Positions 44,370 to 53,855 of a stretch of DNA of 64,000 nt are shown piece after piece; within the stretch, counting starts at the first letter, position 1; each line of letters opens with the position of its first letter. A program made the translations under genes and the position numbers. Source of the DNA: Mycobacterium asiaticum. GTDB lineage: Bacteria > Actinomycetota > Actinomycetes > Mycobacteriales > Mycobacteriaceae. The DNA is taken from assembly GCF_001668675.1 (NCBI RefSeq), contig NZ_LZKQ01000100.1, positions 1 to 64,000 on the forward strand, read 5' to 3'. The notes beneath the pieces were generated by a model, which was not told the origin of the DNA, made no database searches, and saw only the letters and a program-made list of their open reading frames with translations.

Positions 44370-45852
44370 CGGGCCCCGGGTCTGGTCGCTGCGACTGCGG
44401 CTGCTCGTCGGCCAGATCGCCGTCCTGGCCATCGTCTGCGTCGGCATCACCGCGGCCACCGAACTGGCACTGCGCCACCATCTGGTGGCCCAACTGGACA
44501 GCCAACTCAGCGGCACCTCCTACCGTTCGTCGCTGCTGTATCCCGAACCGCCGCGCCGCCACGAGCCGCGCTATGTCAAGACCGGCCCGGGCCCAAGGTT
44601 TCTCGACGCGCCCGGCCAGCCGGCCGGCATGGTTGCAGCGGTGGTCAGCAACGGCAGGACAGTGGACGCCGGATATCTGACCGGCAGCGGCGCGCGGGAC
44701 GCATTGACGCCGACGGCGCAGCACCAGCTGGAGCAAATCGCCGGCAGCCGCACACCGGTCACCCTGGACCTCGACGGCCTCGGGCGCTACCGCGTCGTCG
44801 CCGCTCCGAGCCGCAACCGGACCGACGTCATCGTCACGGGTCTGTCCATGTCCAACATCGACGCCACCGAACTCCGGATGCTGATCATTTTCGGCATCGT
44901 GACTCTGATCGCGCTCGTCGCGGCCACCACCGCCGGTGCGGTGATCATCCGTCAAGCGTTGGCGCCGTTGCGACGGGTCGCCCAGACCGCGACCAAGGTG
45001 GTGGATCTGCCGTTGGACCGTGGTGAGGTCGAGCTGCCGGTACGGGTGTCCGAACCCGATGCGAACCCCGCCACCGAGGTGGGCCAACTCGGTTCCGCGC
45101 TCAACCGCATGCTCGACCACATCGCGGCGGCGCTGTCGACGCGGCAGGCCAGCGAGACCCGGGTTCGCCAATTCGTCGCCGACGCCAGCCACGAACTGCG
45201 CACGCCGCTGGCCGCGATCCGCGGCTACACCGAGTTGGCGCAGCGCATGGGCGACGACCGGGAAGCGGTGGCGCACGCGATGAGTCGGGTGGCGTCGGAG
45301 ACCGAACGGATCACGCGTCTCGTCGAGGACCTGCTGCTGTTGGCCCGGCTGGACTCCGGGCGACCCTTGGAACGCGAACCGGTGGACCTGTCCCGGTTGG
45401 CAGTGGATGCCGTCAGCGACGCACACATCGCCGGGCCGGATCATCAGTGGGAACTCGACCTGCCGCCGGAACCGGTCATGGTCACCGGCGACGAGGCCCG
45501 TCTGCACCAAGTGGTGGCCAACCTGCTCGCCAACGCCCGCATCCACACCGCGCCAGGCACCGTCGTCACCACTCGTCTCAGCGCCGCGCCAACGCACACG
45601 CTGCTGCAGGTGATCGACAACGGCCCCGGAATTCCGAAGGACCAGCAGTCGGAGGTGTTCGAACGGTTCGCTCGTGGCGACACCTCGCGGTCCCGTAAGG
45701 GCGGCAGCACCGGACTGGGTCTGGCGATCGTCTCGGCCGTCGTCAAGGCCCACAACGGAACGATCACCGTGAACAGCTCACCCGGACACACCGAATTCGC
45801 GGTCCGGCTGCCGAGCAATGGACGGCAGCCGGCCGCGTCGTCGTCAGGTTAG
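44347..45852 (+). CDS. tcrY: Two-component sensor histidine kinase TcrY
   Basis: A 501-residue membrane kinase. Membrane helices lie at about 20-42 and 176-200, flanking an extracytoplasmic sensor of about 130 residues. A HAMP region (about 200-260), dimerisation domain with phospho-His H282 in ASHELRTPLAAIRGY, and ATP-binding domain with NLLANARIH, DNGPGI and GLGL follow. It is the partner of TcrX. The ATG at 44347 lies inside the tcrX 3' end; a GTG three codons earlier also fits. It is slightly longer than the 475 residues I recall for Rv3764c, mainly at the C-terminus. Confidence 0.93.
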   Translation: MSSSRRASGPRVWSLRLRLLVGQIAVLAIVCVGITAATELALRHHLVAQLDSQLSGTSYRSSLLYPEPPRRHEPRYVKTGPGPRFLDAPGQPAGMVAAVVSNGRTVDAGYLTGSGARDALTPTAQHQLEQIAGSRTPVTLDLDGLGRYRVVAAPSRNRTDVIVTGLSMSNIDATELRMLIIFGIVTLIALVAATTAGAVIIRQALAPLRRVAQTATKVVDLPLDRGEVELPVRVSEPDANPATEVGQLGSALNRMLDHIAAALSTRQASETRVRQFVADASHELRTPLAAIRGYTELAQRMGDDREAVAHAMSRVASETERITRLVEDLLLLARLDSGRPLEREPVDLSRLAVDAVSDAHIAGPDHQWELDLPPEPVMVTGDEARLHQVVANLLANARIHTAPGTVVTTRLSAAPTHTLLQVIDNGPGIPKDQQSEVFERFARGDTSRSRKGGSTGLGLAIVSAVVKAHNGTITVNSSPGHTEFAVRLPSNGRQPAASSSG

Positions 45853-45864
45853 GACGTCAGCTTT

Positions 45865-46335
45865 CTAGGAGCAGGTGACGTCGATTTCGAACGGCTTGTT
45901 GACCGGTGACATCGGGTTGGCCGCGTCGATACCGGTGGCCGTTCCGGTGATCTTGTAAACGTTGCCGTTCTTGGTGGCTTCGGCTTTGCCCTGGCCGGTT
46001 CCGGCGGTGTAACCCAGCACTACGCCGTTGACGCTGCCGAGTCCCACGGACTTGACCTCCGGGGGATTGGCGTCGGTGAGCACCGCGGCGATGCCGGCCT
46101 CCTGCCCTCCGATCGCGATGTTGACGTTCCCGGCCGCCGTCGTGCATACGACGGACCCGGTGACGTGCTGGTCCTGCCCGTCGATGAGGACCTTTGTGCC
46201 AGAGGCGCTGCCGCCTCCGCTACTTGTCGCGCTTGCAGACCCGCCGCCCGATTTCGGCTTGTCACTCGAACATCCGGAAAGACCCGCAACCAGAATGGCC
46301 GCTCCGGCTACCGCGACCGTCAGTCCACGCTTCAC
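45865..46335 (-). CDS. lpqH: 19-kDa lipoprotein LpqH
   Basis: A 156-residue exported lipoprotein (Rv3763 type). A signal peptide ([20 protein letters not shown]) ends in lipobox LSGC with lipidated C22, then a Ser/Gly-rich linker that is the usual O-glycosylation region, and a beta-rich domain with two cysteines (SVVCTT and DVTCS) likely bridged. LpqH is a surface TLR2 agonist. The GTG at 46335 has AAGGAG five bases before it and gives the known signal peptide. It is convergent with tcrY and divergent from the sulfatase-like gene. Confidence 0.95.
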   Translation of the reverse strand: MKRGLTVAVAGAAILVAGLSGCSSDKPKSGGGSASATSSGGGSASGTKVLIDGQDQHVTGSVVCTTAAGNVNIAIGGQEAGIAAVLTDANPPEVKSVGLGSVNGVVLGYTAGTGQGKAEATKNGNVYKITGTATGIDAANPMSPVNKPFEIDVTCS

Positions 46336-46477
46336 CTGTGCTCCTTTGCCCGTAAACCGGCCCATCGTCTTTGAGGACCGCCCCGGCAGTATGCGCGGTA
46401 AGTGGATGAAATTCTAGATTCGGCGAAAAATTTGTTTTGCCTTTTCGAGGCTGCACGCTTTTGGCAAGGTAATGCCG

Positions 46478-48352
46478 ATGGAGCACAAGCCGCCCACCGC
46501 AGTCATCGAATCGGCACACCGCACGCACACGCTACCTCTGGACGACACAAGGGATTTCGACGACGCCGACCGTGGCTTCATCGCCGCTCTGTCGCCGTGC
46601 GTCATCAAGGCCGCCGACGGCCGGGTGGTGTGGGACAACGACGCGTACTCCTTCCTCACCGGCCCCGCGCCGACCTCGGTCCACCCCAGCCTGTGGCGGC
46701 AGTCGACACTGGCCGCCAAACAGGGTCTGTACGAAGTGGTGCCGGGCATCTATCAGGTCCGTGGCTTCGACATCTCCAACATCAGCTTCATCGAGGGCGA
46801 CACCGGGGTCATCGTCATTGATCCCCTGGTGTCCACCGAGGTGGCGCGCGCTGCGCTGGAGCTCTATCGCACGCATCGTGGCGGCGACCGGCCCGTGGTC
46901 GCCGTGATCTACACCCACAGCCATGTCGACCATTTCGGGGGCGTGCTGGGCGTGACGTCGCAAGCCGACGTCGACGCGGGCAAGGTCACGATCTTGGCGC
47001 CGGAGGGCTTTACCGCACATGCCGTGCAGGAGAACGTGTATGCGGGCCCGGCGATGCTGCGCCGCGCGACCTACATGTATGGCTCACAACTGGCGCGCGG
47101 CCCAAAGGAACAGGTGGGTTGCGGGTTGGGCCAGACGCCGTCCACCGGCGAGGTGGGGCTGATCGTCCCGACGGTGGACGTCCGGGTCACCGGGGAGGCG
47201 CACACCATCGACGGTGTCGAGATCGAATTCCAGATGGCGCCCGGCACCGAGGCGCCGGCCGAAATGCACTTCTACTTCCCGCAATTCCGCGCGTTGTGCA
47301 TGGCCGAGAACGCCACGCACAACCTGCACAACCTGTTGACGCTGCGCGGCGCGCTGGTACGTGACCCCCACGCCTGGGCGGGCTACCTGACCGAGGCCAT
47401 CGACGCCTTCGCCAACCGCACCGACGTTGTGTTCGCCTCCCATCACTGGCCGACCTGGGGATACGAGCGCATCGTCGAATTCCTGTCGCTGCAGCGAGAC
47501 CTGTATGCCTACCTGCATGATCAGACCTTGCGGTTGCTCAATCAGGGCTACACCGGCGTGGAGATCGCCGAGATGTTCCAGCTGCCACCGGCATTGGACC
47601 AGGCTTGGCATGCCCGCGGGTATTACGGATCGGTCAGCCACAACGTGAAGGCCGTCTACCAGCGCTACATGGGCTGGTTCGACGGAAATCCGGGCCGGCT
47701 GTGGCCGCACCCGCCAGAGTCGTTGGGGCCACGCTATGTCGAAGCGCTGGGCGGTCTGGACCGGGTGGTCGAGCTGGCCCGAACCGCGTTCGATGCGGGC
47801 GACTTTCGCTGGGCGGCGACGCTGCTCGACCACGCGATGTTCACCGACCAGCATCATGCCGCGGCGCGGGAGTTGTACGCCGACACCTTGGAGCAACTGG
47901 GTTACGGCGCGGAGAACGCCACCTGGCGCAACTTCTTCATGAGCGGCGCAACCGAACTGCGGGTGGGCAACTTCGGCACGGCAGGGCAGGTCACCTCACC
48001 GACCCTGCTGGCGCAGTTGACGCCCGAACAGGTCTTCGACGGGTTGGCCATCAGGGTTAACGGACCCGGCAGCTGGGACCTGGACATCGCCATCGACGTC
48101 ACGTTCGACGACGTCGGCACTAACTACCGGCTGACGCTGCGCAACGGTGTACTGGTGCACCGCAAGACGGCCGCCGACCCCGCTACCGCGACCGTTACGG
48201 TCAAGCTGGCCAACAAAATTCGGCTGTTGCTCGTCGCGATCGGTGACTTCACGTCGCCGGGGCTCGAGTTGTCCGGTGACCAGGCGGCACTGCAGTCGTT
48301 GTTGGCGGTGCTCGAACAGCCGGATGCCAACTTCAACATCGTCACCCCCTGA
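46478..48352 (+). CDS. Alkyl/aryl-sulfatase-type metallo-beta-lactamase hydrolase (Rv3762c-like)
   Basis: A 624-residue protein (626 if the ATG at 46472 is used; AAGG is better spaced to 46478). The metallo-beta-lactamase domain has the zinc motif THSHVDHFGG (H149, H151, D153, H154 counting from 46472), then a dimerisation helix region and a C-terminal SCP2-like lipid-binding domain (about 500-620), the arrangement of SdsA1-type secondary or primary alkylsulfatases. It likely removes sulfate from alkyl sulfates. No signal peptide is seen. It sits divergent to lpqH, as in M. tuberculosis Rv3762c. Confidence 0.9.
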   Translation: MEHKPPTAVIESAHRTHTLPLDDTRDFDDADRGFIAALSPCVIKAADGRVVWDNDAYSFLTGPAPTSVHPSLWRQSTLAAKQGLYEVVPGIYQVRGFDISNISFIEGDTGVIVIDPLVSTEVARAALELYRTHRGGDRPVVAVIYTHSHVDHFGGVLGVTSQADVDAGKVTILAPEGFTAHAVQENVYAGPAMLRRATYMYGSQLARGPKEQVGCGLGQTPSTGEVGLIVPTVDVRVTGEAHTIDGVEIEFQMAPGTEAPAEMHFYFPQFRALCMAENATHNLHNLLTLRGALVRDPHAWAGYLTEAIDAFANRTDVVFASHHWPTWGYERIVEFLSLQRDLYAYLHDQTLRLLNQGYTGVEIAEMFQLPPALDQAWHARGYYGSVSHNVKAVYQRYMGWFDGNPGRLWPHPPESLGPRYVEALGGLDRVVELARTAFDAGDFRWAATLLDHAMFTDQHHAAARELYADTLEQLGYGAENATWRNFFMSGATELRVGNFGTAGQVTSPTLLAQLTPEQVFDGLAIRVNGPGSWDLDIAIDVTFDDVGTNYRLTLRNGVLVHRKTAADPATATVTVKLANKIRLLLVAIGDFTSPGLELSGDQAALQSLLAVLEQPDANFNIVTP

Positions 48353-48377
48353 ATCAATGGGGGGCGCCTTTCCCTGC

Positions 48378-48436
48378 GCGAGCAGACGCTAAAGCCCCCA
48401 AAATGGGCCCCAAAAGGGTACTTCCGCGTCTGCTCG
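48378..48436. terminator. Imperfect palindrome of the GCGAGCAGACGC family between convergent genes
   Basis: CGAGCAGACGC at 48379 pairs with GCGTCTGCTCG near 48426; the inner arms AAGCCCCC and GGGTACTT pair imperfectly. It separates the sulfatase-like gene from the convergent oxidoreductase gene. Same outer arm as the element at 26461-26520 and the embB start. Confidence 0.7.
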
Positions 48437-48442
48437 GCACAG

Positions 48443-49411
48443 TTAGGTGACGTCGATGATCACCTTGCCCAGCACTTTGCGGTCGGCGACATAGCGCAGG
48501 GCCGCGGCGGTCTCGGCCAACGGAAACCGTGCGCCGATGTACGGGCGGATCTTGCCGTCGGCGAACAGCTGCGACAGCTCAGCGATATCGCGAGTGCACT
48601 CCTCGGGATAGTCGTCCAAAAAGGTGCGGATCTCCATGCCTCGGATGGTGACGTCCTTGAGCATCACCAGGTTGAGCGGGATCGCCGGAATCGTGCCCGC
48701 CGCATAGCCCAGGGTGACGAAGGTGCCCCCGCGTGCCAGGCCGCGCAGCGCCGGCTCCGCGTAAGGCCCGCCGACCGGGTCGAGCACGACGCGCGCGGCG
48801 TCTCCGGTGAGTTCGCGGATGCGAAGCTTCAGATCCTCGTTGTCGTAGTCGACGGTGGCCTGCGCCCCACGCTCGCGGCACAACTGCAGCTTCTCCGGGC
48901 TGGACGCGGCAGCCAGCACCCGTGCTCCCATGACCACCGCCAGATCCACCGCGGCCAGGCCGACTCCGCCGGCGGCGCCGAGGACCACCACCCAATCACC
49001 CTCTGTCACTCGGGCTACCGACCGCAGCGCGTGGTAAGCGGTGCGGTAGGTGACCCCGAAGGCCGCCGCCGAACCGAAGTCGACGCCGTCGGGAACGGTC
49101 TGCGCCATGGTCGCGTCCAGCAGTGCCAGCTCGGCGAAGGCCCCGAACGTGGTACCGAAGACCCGTTGGCCCGGCTGCAACGAGGCGCCCTCGCCGACCG
49201 CCACCACCTCACCGGCGATCTCGTTGCCCGGAGTGAACGGCGGCGGGATCCGCACCTGGTACTTGCCCGCGACGAACAGCACATCGGGAAAGTTGACCGC
49301 CGCGGCGTGCACCCGCACCAACGCCTGACCCGGCGCCGGCACCGGATCGGCGACCTCGGTCAAAACCAGGTCCTCCGGCGGGCCGTAGGCATTGCACACG
49401 ATCGCGCGCAT
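48443..49411 (-). CDS. NADPH:quinone oxidoreductase / zinc-independent MDR protein
   Basis: A 322-residue MDR protein starting MRAIVCNAYGPPEDLVLTEV; the Rossmann motif is GAAGGVGLAAVDLAVVMGA. Typical partners are acyl-CoA or quinone-type substrates. The ATG at 49411 shares one base with the TetR gene stop; the open frame upstream lies inside that gene. It is the last gene of a five-gene operon (phosphotransferase, SDR, acyl-CoA dehydrogenase, TetR, this gene), so a role in the same acyl-CoA breakdown route is likely. Confidence 0.86.
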   Translation of the reverse strand: MRAIVCNAYGPPEDLVLTEVADPVPAPGQALVRVHAAAVNFPDVLFVAGKYQVRIPPPFTPGNEIAGEVVAVGEGASLQPGQRVFGTTFGAFAELALLDATMAQTVPDGVDFGSAAAFGVTYRTAYHALRSVARVTEGDWVVVLGAAGGVGLAAVDLAVVMGARVLAAASSPEKLQLCRERGAQATVDYDNEDLKLRIRELTGDAARVVLDPVGGPYAEPALRGLARGGTFVTLGYAAGTIPAIPLNLVMLKDVTIRGMEIRTFLDDYPEECTRDIAELSQLFADGKIRPYIGARFPLAETAAALRYVADRKVLGKVIIDVT

Positions 49412-50013
49412 CAATCGACTCCCAGTCCGCGCAGACAGAACTGCGCTAGATGTTCGATGTCCGTTGAGCCGGGCCGGTCGGCCGAGCCCATATACCGTCG
49501 CATCATCGCAATCGTGCACCCGTAGACCGCGTTGACATCTCGATGGACGTCCGAGCTGCCCAGTGCGGTGACCGGCTCGACCAGCAGGTCACGCAGTGGC
49601 CGCAACATCTCCTGGTCCGCGACGGGGCCATTCGACATTTGCCGGGCGGCGGCACTGCTCATGCTGCTCAGCTGCGGGTCGGCAACCTGTGCCACGGTGC
49701 CCTCGATCCAGCACGCGACCTTGTCTCGGGGACGTTGGTGCTTGGCCATCTGATGCTGCAGGTAGGACACCACGATCGCGACGCCGCGCTCCATCACCGC
49801 CAGGATGAGCTCGTCCTTCCCGGCGAAATACCGGTAGAACGCCTTGTTCGACGACCCGGCCTCGGCGACGATGTCGCTGACCCGCGGCGGCTCGGGCGCC
49901 ACCCGCTCCATGACGCGGACCGCCGCGGCCAGGATGCGTTCCACCTCCTCGGTGGCCTCGCGCTGCCGATCGTCGAGCGCGCGCTCGCCGGCCGCGGTGA
50001 CCCGATCGCTCAC
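49411..50013 (-). CDS. TetR-family transcriptional regulator
   Basis: A 200-residue protein with an N-terminal helix-turn-helix (RILAAAVRVMERV, VSDIVAEAGSSNKAFYRYFAGKDEL) and an all-helical ligand domain. The GTG start overlaps the acyl-CoA dehydrogenase stop (GTGA), so it is translationally coupled. It probably represses its own operon in response to an acyl-CoA or related ligand. Confidence 0.88.
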   Translation of the reverse strand: MSDRVTAAGERALDDRQREATEEVERILAAAVRVMERVAPEPPRVSDIVAEAGSSNKAFYRYFAGKDELILAVMERGVAIVVSYLQHQMAKHQRPRDKVACWIEGTVAQVADPQLSSMSSAAARQMSNGPVADQEMLRPLRDLLVEPVTALGSSDVHRDVNAVYGCTIAMMRRYMGSADRPGSTDIEHLAQFCLRGLGVD

Positions 50014-51317
50014 GGTGAATCCGGCAGTGCCGGAACGCGATCGATCAGGTCGCCGTACTTTGCGCGGGCCGCCTCGCGGCGGACGTCCAGCATCTCACTG
50101 GGCCATTCACCCTCCTCGGCCTCGTAGCCCTTGAGCAGCATGCGGGCCAGGTTGACCTTGTGCGCCTCGGTCGGCCCGTCGGCCAGCCCGAGCGCGATGC
50201 CGCCGAGCAGCATGTTCACCAACGGCAGCTGGTCACTGAGCCCGAGCGCACCGTGCACCTGAATCGCCCGAATCGCAATGGATTTGAGCACCTGCGAGGC
50301 CAGGATCTTACAGACGCCGATCTCGGCGCGAGCCGCGCGGTCGTCACCGGTGTCGATCAGCCAAGCGGCGTGCAGGACGGTCAACCGGAACGGTGTCAGC
50401 TCGGTGTAGGAGTCGGCGATGAACTCCTGCACAAGCTGCTTGTCGGCCAACGAACTACCTTGGGTGAAACGGCTTTTTGCACGGCGAGCCATCATCTCGA
50501 CGGCGCGCTGGGCCAACCCGATCGAGCGCATCGCATGATGCAACCGGCCGCCGGCCAGCCGTGTCTGCAGGATCAGGAAGCCCTGGCCGGGCTTGCCCAG
50601 CAACGCGTCCGCACCCACCCGCACGTCGTCGTAGCGGACCAAGGCGTGTCCCGGTTCATGGGGATCCGATCCGACCAAGTGGTGATTGGCCTCGATGGTG
50701 AGGCCCGGTGTGCCGGCCGGAATCAAAAATGTGGAGGCGCCGTAGTGAACCGGTACGTCGGGATCGGTGATCGCGACGACGATAAAGAACGAGGCGACGG
50801 ATGCGTTGGAGGAGAAGAACTTCCGCCCGGTGATCACCCAGTCGTCCCCGTCCTTTACCGCGCGGGTGTTGAAGACGCGCGGATCGGCGCCGCCCTGGGG
50901 TTCGGTCATCGAGAAACAGGAGAAGATCTCGCCGGACAACAGACCGGCCAGGTAGCGGTCCTTTTGCTCCTGGGTGCCGAAGCGGGCCAGGATCTCCGCG
51001 TTGCCGGTGTCGGGCGCCTGGGTTCCGAATACGATTGGCGCCCAGGGGCTGCGGCCCAAGATCTCGTTGATCAGCGTCAACTTCACCGCGCCAAAGCCCT
51101 GCCCGCCGAGTTCGGGGCCCAGATGCGGCGCCCACAAGCCCTGGTCACGGACCTGCTGCTTGAGCGGATCGACGATCTTTCGCCGCTCTTCGTTCAGCGG
51201 CAGGAACTCGCAGCCCGGGAACAGCACCTCAAGTGGCTCGACCTCCTCGCGGACGAAGTCACGGACCCACTGCAATTTCTTCTCGAACTCGGGATCGGTG
51301 GAAAAGTCCCATGCCAT
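50010..51317 (-). CDS. Acyl-CoA dehydrogenase family protein
   Basis: A 435-residue FAD-dependent dehydrogenase with MTEPQGGADPRVF, WVITGRKFFSSNA and the C-terminal IQVHGALGLSDQLPL segment. Length and the first residues MAWDFSTDPEFEKKLQWV resemble ACAD10/11-type enzymes that act on long or hydroxylated acyl-CoAs. The neighbouring kinase-fold gene fits: in animals the APH and dehydrogenase parts are fused in ACAD10/11, while here they are separate genes in one operon. The ATG at 51317 follows a cryptic open frame. Confidence 0.87.
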   Translation of the reverse strand: MAWDFSTDPEFEKKLQWVRDFVREEVEPLEVLFPGCEFLPLNEERRKIVDPLKQQVRDQGLWAPHLGPELGGQGFGAVKLTLINEILGRSPWAPIVFGTQAPDTGNAEILARFGTQEQKDRYLAGLLSGEIFSCFSMTEPQGGADPRVFNTRAVKDGDDWVITGRKFFSSNASVASFFIVVAITDPDVPVHYGASTFLIPAGTPGLTIEANHHLVGSDPHEPGHALVRYDDVRVGADALLGKPGQGFLILQTRLAGGRLHHAMRSIGLAQRAVEMMARRAKSRFTQGSSLADKQLVQEFIADSYTELTPFRLTVLHAAWLIDTGDDRAARAEIGVCKILASQVLKSIAIRAIQVHGALGLSDQLPLVNMLLGGIALGLADGPTEAHKVNLARMLLKGYEAEEGEWPSEMLDVRREAARAKYGDLIDRVPALPDSP

Positions 51318-51348
51318 CGGATGCTCCTGTCTTCTACGACTGCCAAGG

Positions 51349-52113
51349 TCAGGGAATGCCGCCGTCGGCCCGCACGATGGAGCCGGTTGTGAAACTGGAC
51401 GCATCAGAGGCCAGGAATAGTGCAGCGCCGACGATTTCGGGTGGGTTACCGGCACGCTTCAGCGACAGATGCCCGAACATCTGGTCACCGCGCTCGTCGA
51501 GATTCCACGCCTTGCTGACATCGGTCAGGAACGGTCCGGCCATCAGCGTGTTGACCCGCACCGTCGGACCGAAGGCGCGCGCGAAGCCCTCGGTCATCGC
51601 GTTGAGCCCGGCCTTGGCCGCCGCATAGGGCACGATGTCGGGGCTCGGGCGCAGCGACCCCGCGGAACTCACATTAATGATCGAACCGCGCCCCGCCGCC
51701 ACCATCCGTTCGCCTACTAACGCCGAAAGACGAAACGGACCTTTGAGATTCAGGTTGAACACCGAGTCGTAAAGCTTCTCGGTGACGTCGGACAACTTGC
51801 CGTAGAGCGGGGACATGCCGGCATTGTTGATCAGGGTGTCGACCTTGCCGAACCGGTCGTACGTCGCCTCGACCAAACCGTCGAGCTGGTCCCAGCGCCC
51901 CACATGCACCTGGTAAGGCATTGCGGCGCGCCCGGTTTCGGACTCGATCTCCCTGGCGACCGCCACACAACTGTCCATGTTGCGGCTGGCGATCACCACG
52001 TCGGCCCCGCAGCGCGCCACTCCGAGCGCCATCTCCCGGCCCAGCCCGCGGCTGCCGCCGGTGATCAGGACCACCTGGTCGGTGAGGTCGAAAAGCTGGT
52101 CGGCATAACCCAT
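51349..52113 (-). CDS. Short-chain dehydrogenase/reductase
   Basis: A 254-residue SDR with TGGSRGLG (19-26) for cofactor binding, NNAG, the catalytic Ser in INVSSAGS, and YAAAKAG for the Tyr-x3-Lys pair. It likely oxidises a hydroxyacyl-CoA or alcohol. One base separates it from the upstream phosphotransferase stop. Confidence 0.87.
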   Translation of the reverse strand: MGYADQLFDLTDQVVLITGGSRGLGREMALGVARCGADVVIASRNMDSCVAVAREIESETGRAAMPYQVHVGRWDQLDGLVEATYDRFGKVDTLINNAGMSPLYGKLSDVTEKLYDSVFNLNLKGPFRLSALVGERMVAAGRGSIINVSSAGSLRPSPDIVPYAAAKAGLNAMTEGFARAFGPTVRVNTLMAGPFLTDVSKAWNLDERGDQMFGHLSLKRAGNPPEIVGAALFLASDASSFTTGSIVRADGGIP

Positions 52114-52114
52114 G

Positions 52115-53140
52115 TCAGCGCACCCCCGCCGTCCGGGACAGTTCGGCGGCCGTCGCTATCAGCTGCAGGATCATCGGTCCGAACGCCCCGGTGATCTTGG
52201 GATCGACTTTTCCGGTCCGCACTCCGGCCGCATACGTTTTTTCCAACACGATGCCCAGCTTCCAATTCGCCAACACCAGGTAGTAATCGATGTTCTCGGT
52301 GGACAATCCGCTGATCGACTCGTAGTGATCGAGCAATTCACTGCGTTTCGGCATCCCGGCCATATCGAGGTAGAACCCCTCGGCGCGGGGCTCTTCGCCG
52401 TCGTAACCCAGCAGCGCCCAGGCCAAGTCGAGTAACGGGTCACCGACGGTGGTCATCTCCCAGTCCACGATGGCGGCCAGCCGGGCAGACTTCCCATGCT
52501 CGAACATCACATTGGCGAACTGGTAGTCGCCGTGCATGATGCCGGGGGTGTAGTGCGCAGGACGGTTGCGGCGCAGCCAGTCCGACGCGGTGTCCAGGCC
52601 GGGCAGCTCCCGCACCTTATAGGAGGCCAGGAAGTTCAGCCAGCGGTCCACCTGCCGGTCATGGAAGCCCTCGGGGCGCCCGAAGCCTTCGAGGCCCTGC
52701 GCGCGCCAGTCCACCCGGCCGAGTTTCGCGGCACCCTCTACCAGCTGGAAAGCCAGCCCGCGCCGCGCCTGCAGGTCGGTGGCGAACGGTGCTCGCCAGC
52801 CGCCGTCCATCGGGCTCCAACCGTCGATCGCGCGCATGACGTAGAACGGCAGCCCCAACACCGACCCGGCTTCGTCGGCCGCGATCAGCTCCGCATGCGG
52901 AACGTCGGTCCCGCGCAGCGCCCGCACCAACCGGATCTCGCGCAGCAACCCGTCGATCCGGGCCGCATCGGCGCGCGGGCCCGGCATCCGCAGCACCATC
53001 CGCTCGGGTCCGCGACGCACAAGGTACAAAGTGTTCTGCGAGCCACCGCTGAGCGGATCCAGTACCGGTTCCTCGCCCTGCCCCGGCGCGTCATTGGCGT
53101 CCAGCCAGCGCCCCAACACATCCCCGGCGATCGCCACCAT
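52115..53140 (-). CDS. Phosphotransferase (APH/ACAD10 kinase-like) protein
   Basis: A 341-residue protein with GGSQNTLYLVRRG as the nucleotide loop, HGDYQFANV as the catalytic loop and VDWEMTTVGDPLLDLAWALL as the metal-binding segment. It is first in the operon with the SDR, acyl-CoA dehydrogenase, TetR and oxidoreductase genes. By analogy with ACAD10/11 it may phosphorylate a hydroxyacyl-CoA before dehydrogenation. The ATG at 53140 is chosen; the frame runs open further upstream without coding character. Confidence 0.84.
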   Translation of the reverse strand: MVAIAGDVLGRWLDANDAPGQGEEPVLDPLSGGSQNTLYLVRRGPERMVLRMPGPRADAARIDGLLREIRLVRALRGTDVPHAELIAADEAGSVLGLPFYVMRAIDGWSPMDGGWRAPFATDLQARRGLAFQLVEGAAKLGRVDWRAQGLEGFGRPEGFHDRQVDRWLNFLASYKVRELPGLDTASDWLRRNRPAHYTPGIMHGDYQFANVMFEHGKSARLAAIVDWEMTTVGDPLLDLAWALLGYDGEEPRAEGFYLDMAGMPKRSELLDHYESISGLSTENIDYYLVLANWKLGIVLEKTYAAGVRTGKVDPKITGAFGPMILQLIATAAELSRTAGVR

Positions 53141-53223
53141 CCGCACGCCCCAATCTCCGCTGGGAGAATAGCATTCTCCGCCGCCGGAGCGACCGGTGGA
53201 TCCGCTCGTGCGAGGCTTGCCGC

Positions 53224-53832
53224 ATGCAACTGCTCCTGATCCGGCATGCCTTGCCGCTGCGCAGCGATCATGGCGAGGGCTCCGATCCGGAACTGTCCGA
53301 TACCGGCTTTCAGCAGGTCGCCCGGCTGCCTCGGGCGCTGGACCGGTTCCCCGTCTCGCGGCTGGTGAGCAGCCCGCAGCGGCGCGCCATCCAGACCGCC
53401 GAGCCGGTCGCGGCGGCTCGGGGGTTGTCCATCGAAATCGACGATCGGCTCGCCGAATACGACCGCGACCAGCCGCACTACATACCGATCGAGCAGATCC
53501 GCAGCGAGTTCCCGCAGGAATGGGCACGCATGTCGCAAGGGCATCTGCCCAGCGCCGTGGACGAGGACGCGTTTCGCGCCCGGGTCCGCGCGGCAATCGA
53601 CGACCTGGTCGCCGCGGCCGACCCGGACGAGACGATCGCGGCGTTCAGCCACGGCGGTGTGATCAACGTGGTGCTGCACGAAATCCTGGGCACCGCGCGG
53701 CTGTTGTCCTTCCCGATCGACTACGCCTCGGTGACCCGGCTGCTGTTCTCCCGGTCGGGTCAGGCGACGGTGGCGTCGGTCAACGGCACCGAACACGTCT
53801 GGGACCTGCTGCCCCGGAATCAACGGTCCTAG
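53224..53832 (+). CDS. Histidine phosphatase family protein
   Basis: A 202-residue phosphoglycerate-mutase-like protein with the catalytic RHA (7-9) in LLLIRHALPLRSD, SSPQRRAIQTAEP and the second His in AFSHGGVINVV. It removes phosphate from an unknown small molecule or protein. It is divergent from the phosphotransferase operon and 23 bases upstream of another kinase-like gene on the same strand. Confidence 0.88.
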   Translation: MQLLLIRHALPLRSDHGEGSDPELSDTGFQQVARLPRALDRFPVSRLVSSPQRRAIQTAEPVAAARGLSIEIDDRLAEYDRDQPHYIPIEQIRSEFPQEWARMSQGHLPSAVDEDAFRARVRAAIDDLVAAADPDETIAAFSHGGVINVVLHEILGTARLLSFPIDYASVTRLLFSRSGQATVASVNGTEHVWDLLPRNQRS

Positions 53833-53855
53833 CTGGTCGGTGGTAAACAAGTTCG

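Noticed and set aside
48443-49519. Longer start for the MDR oxidoreductase at 49519
   Set aside because: The extension lies inside the TetR gene; the ATG at 49411 is coupled to the TetR stop.
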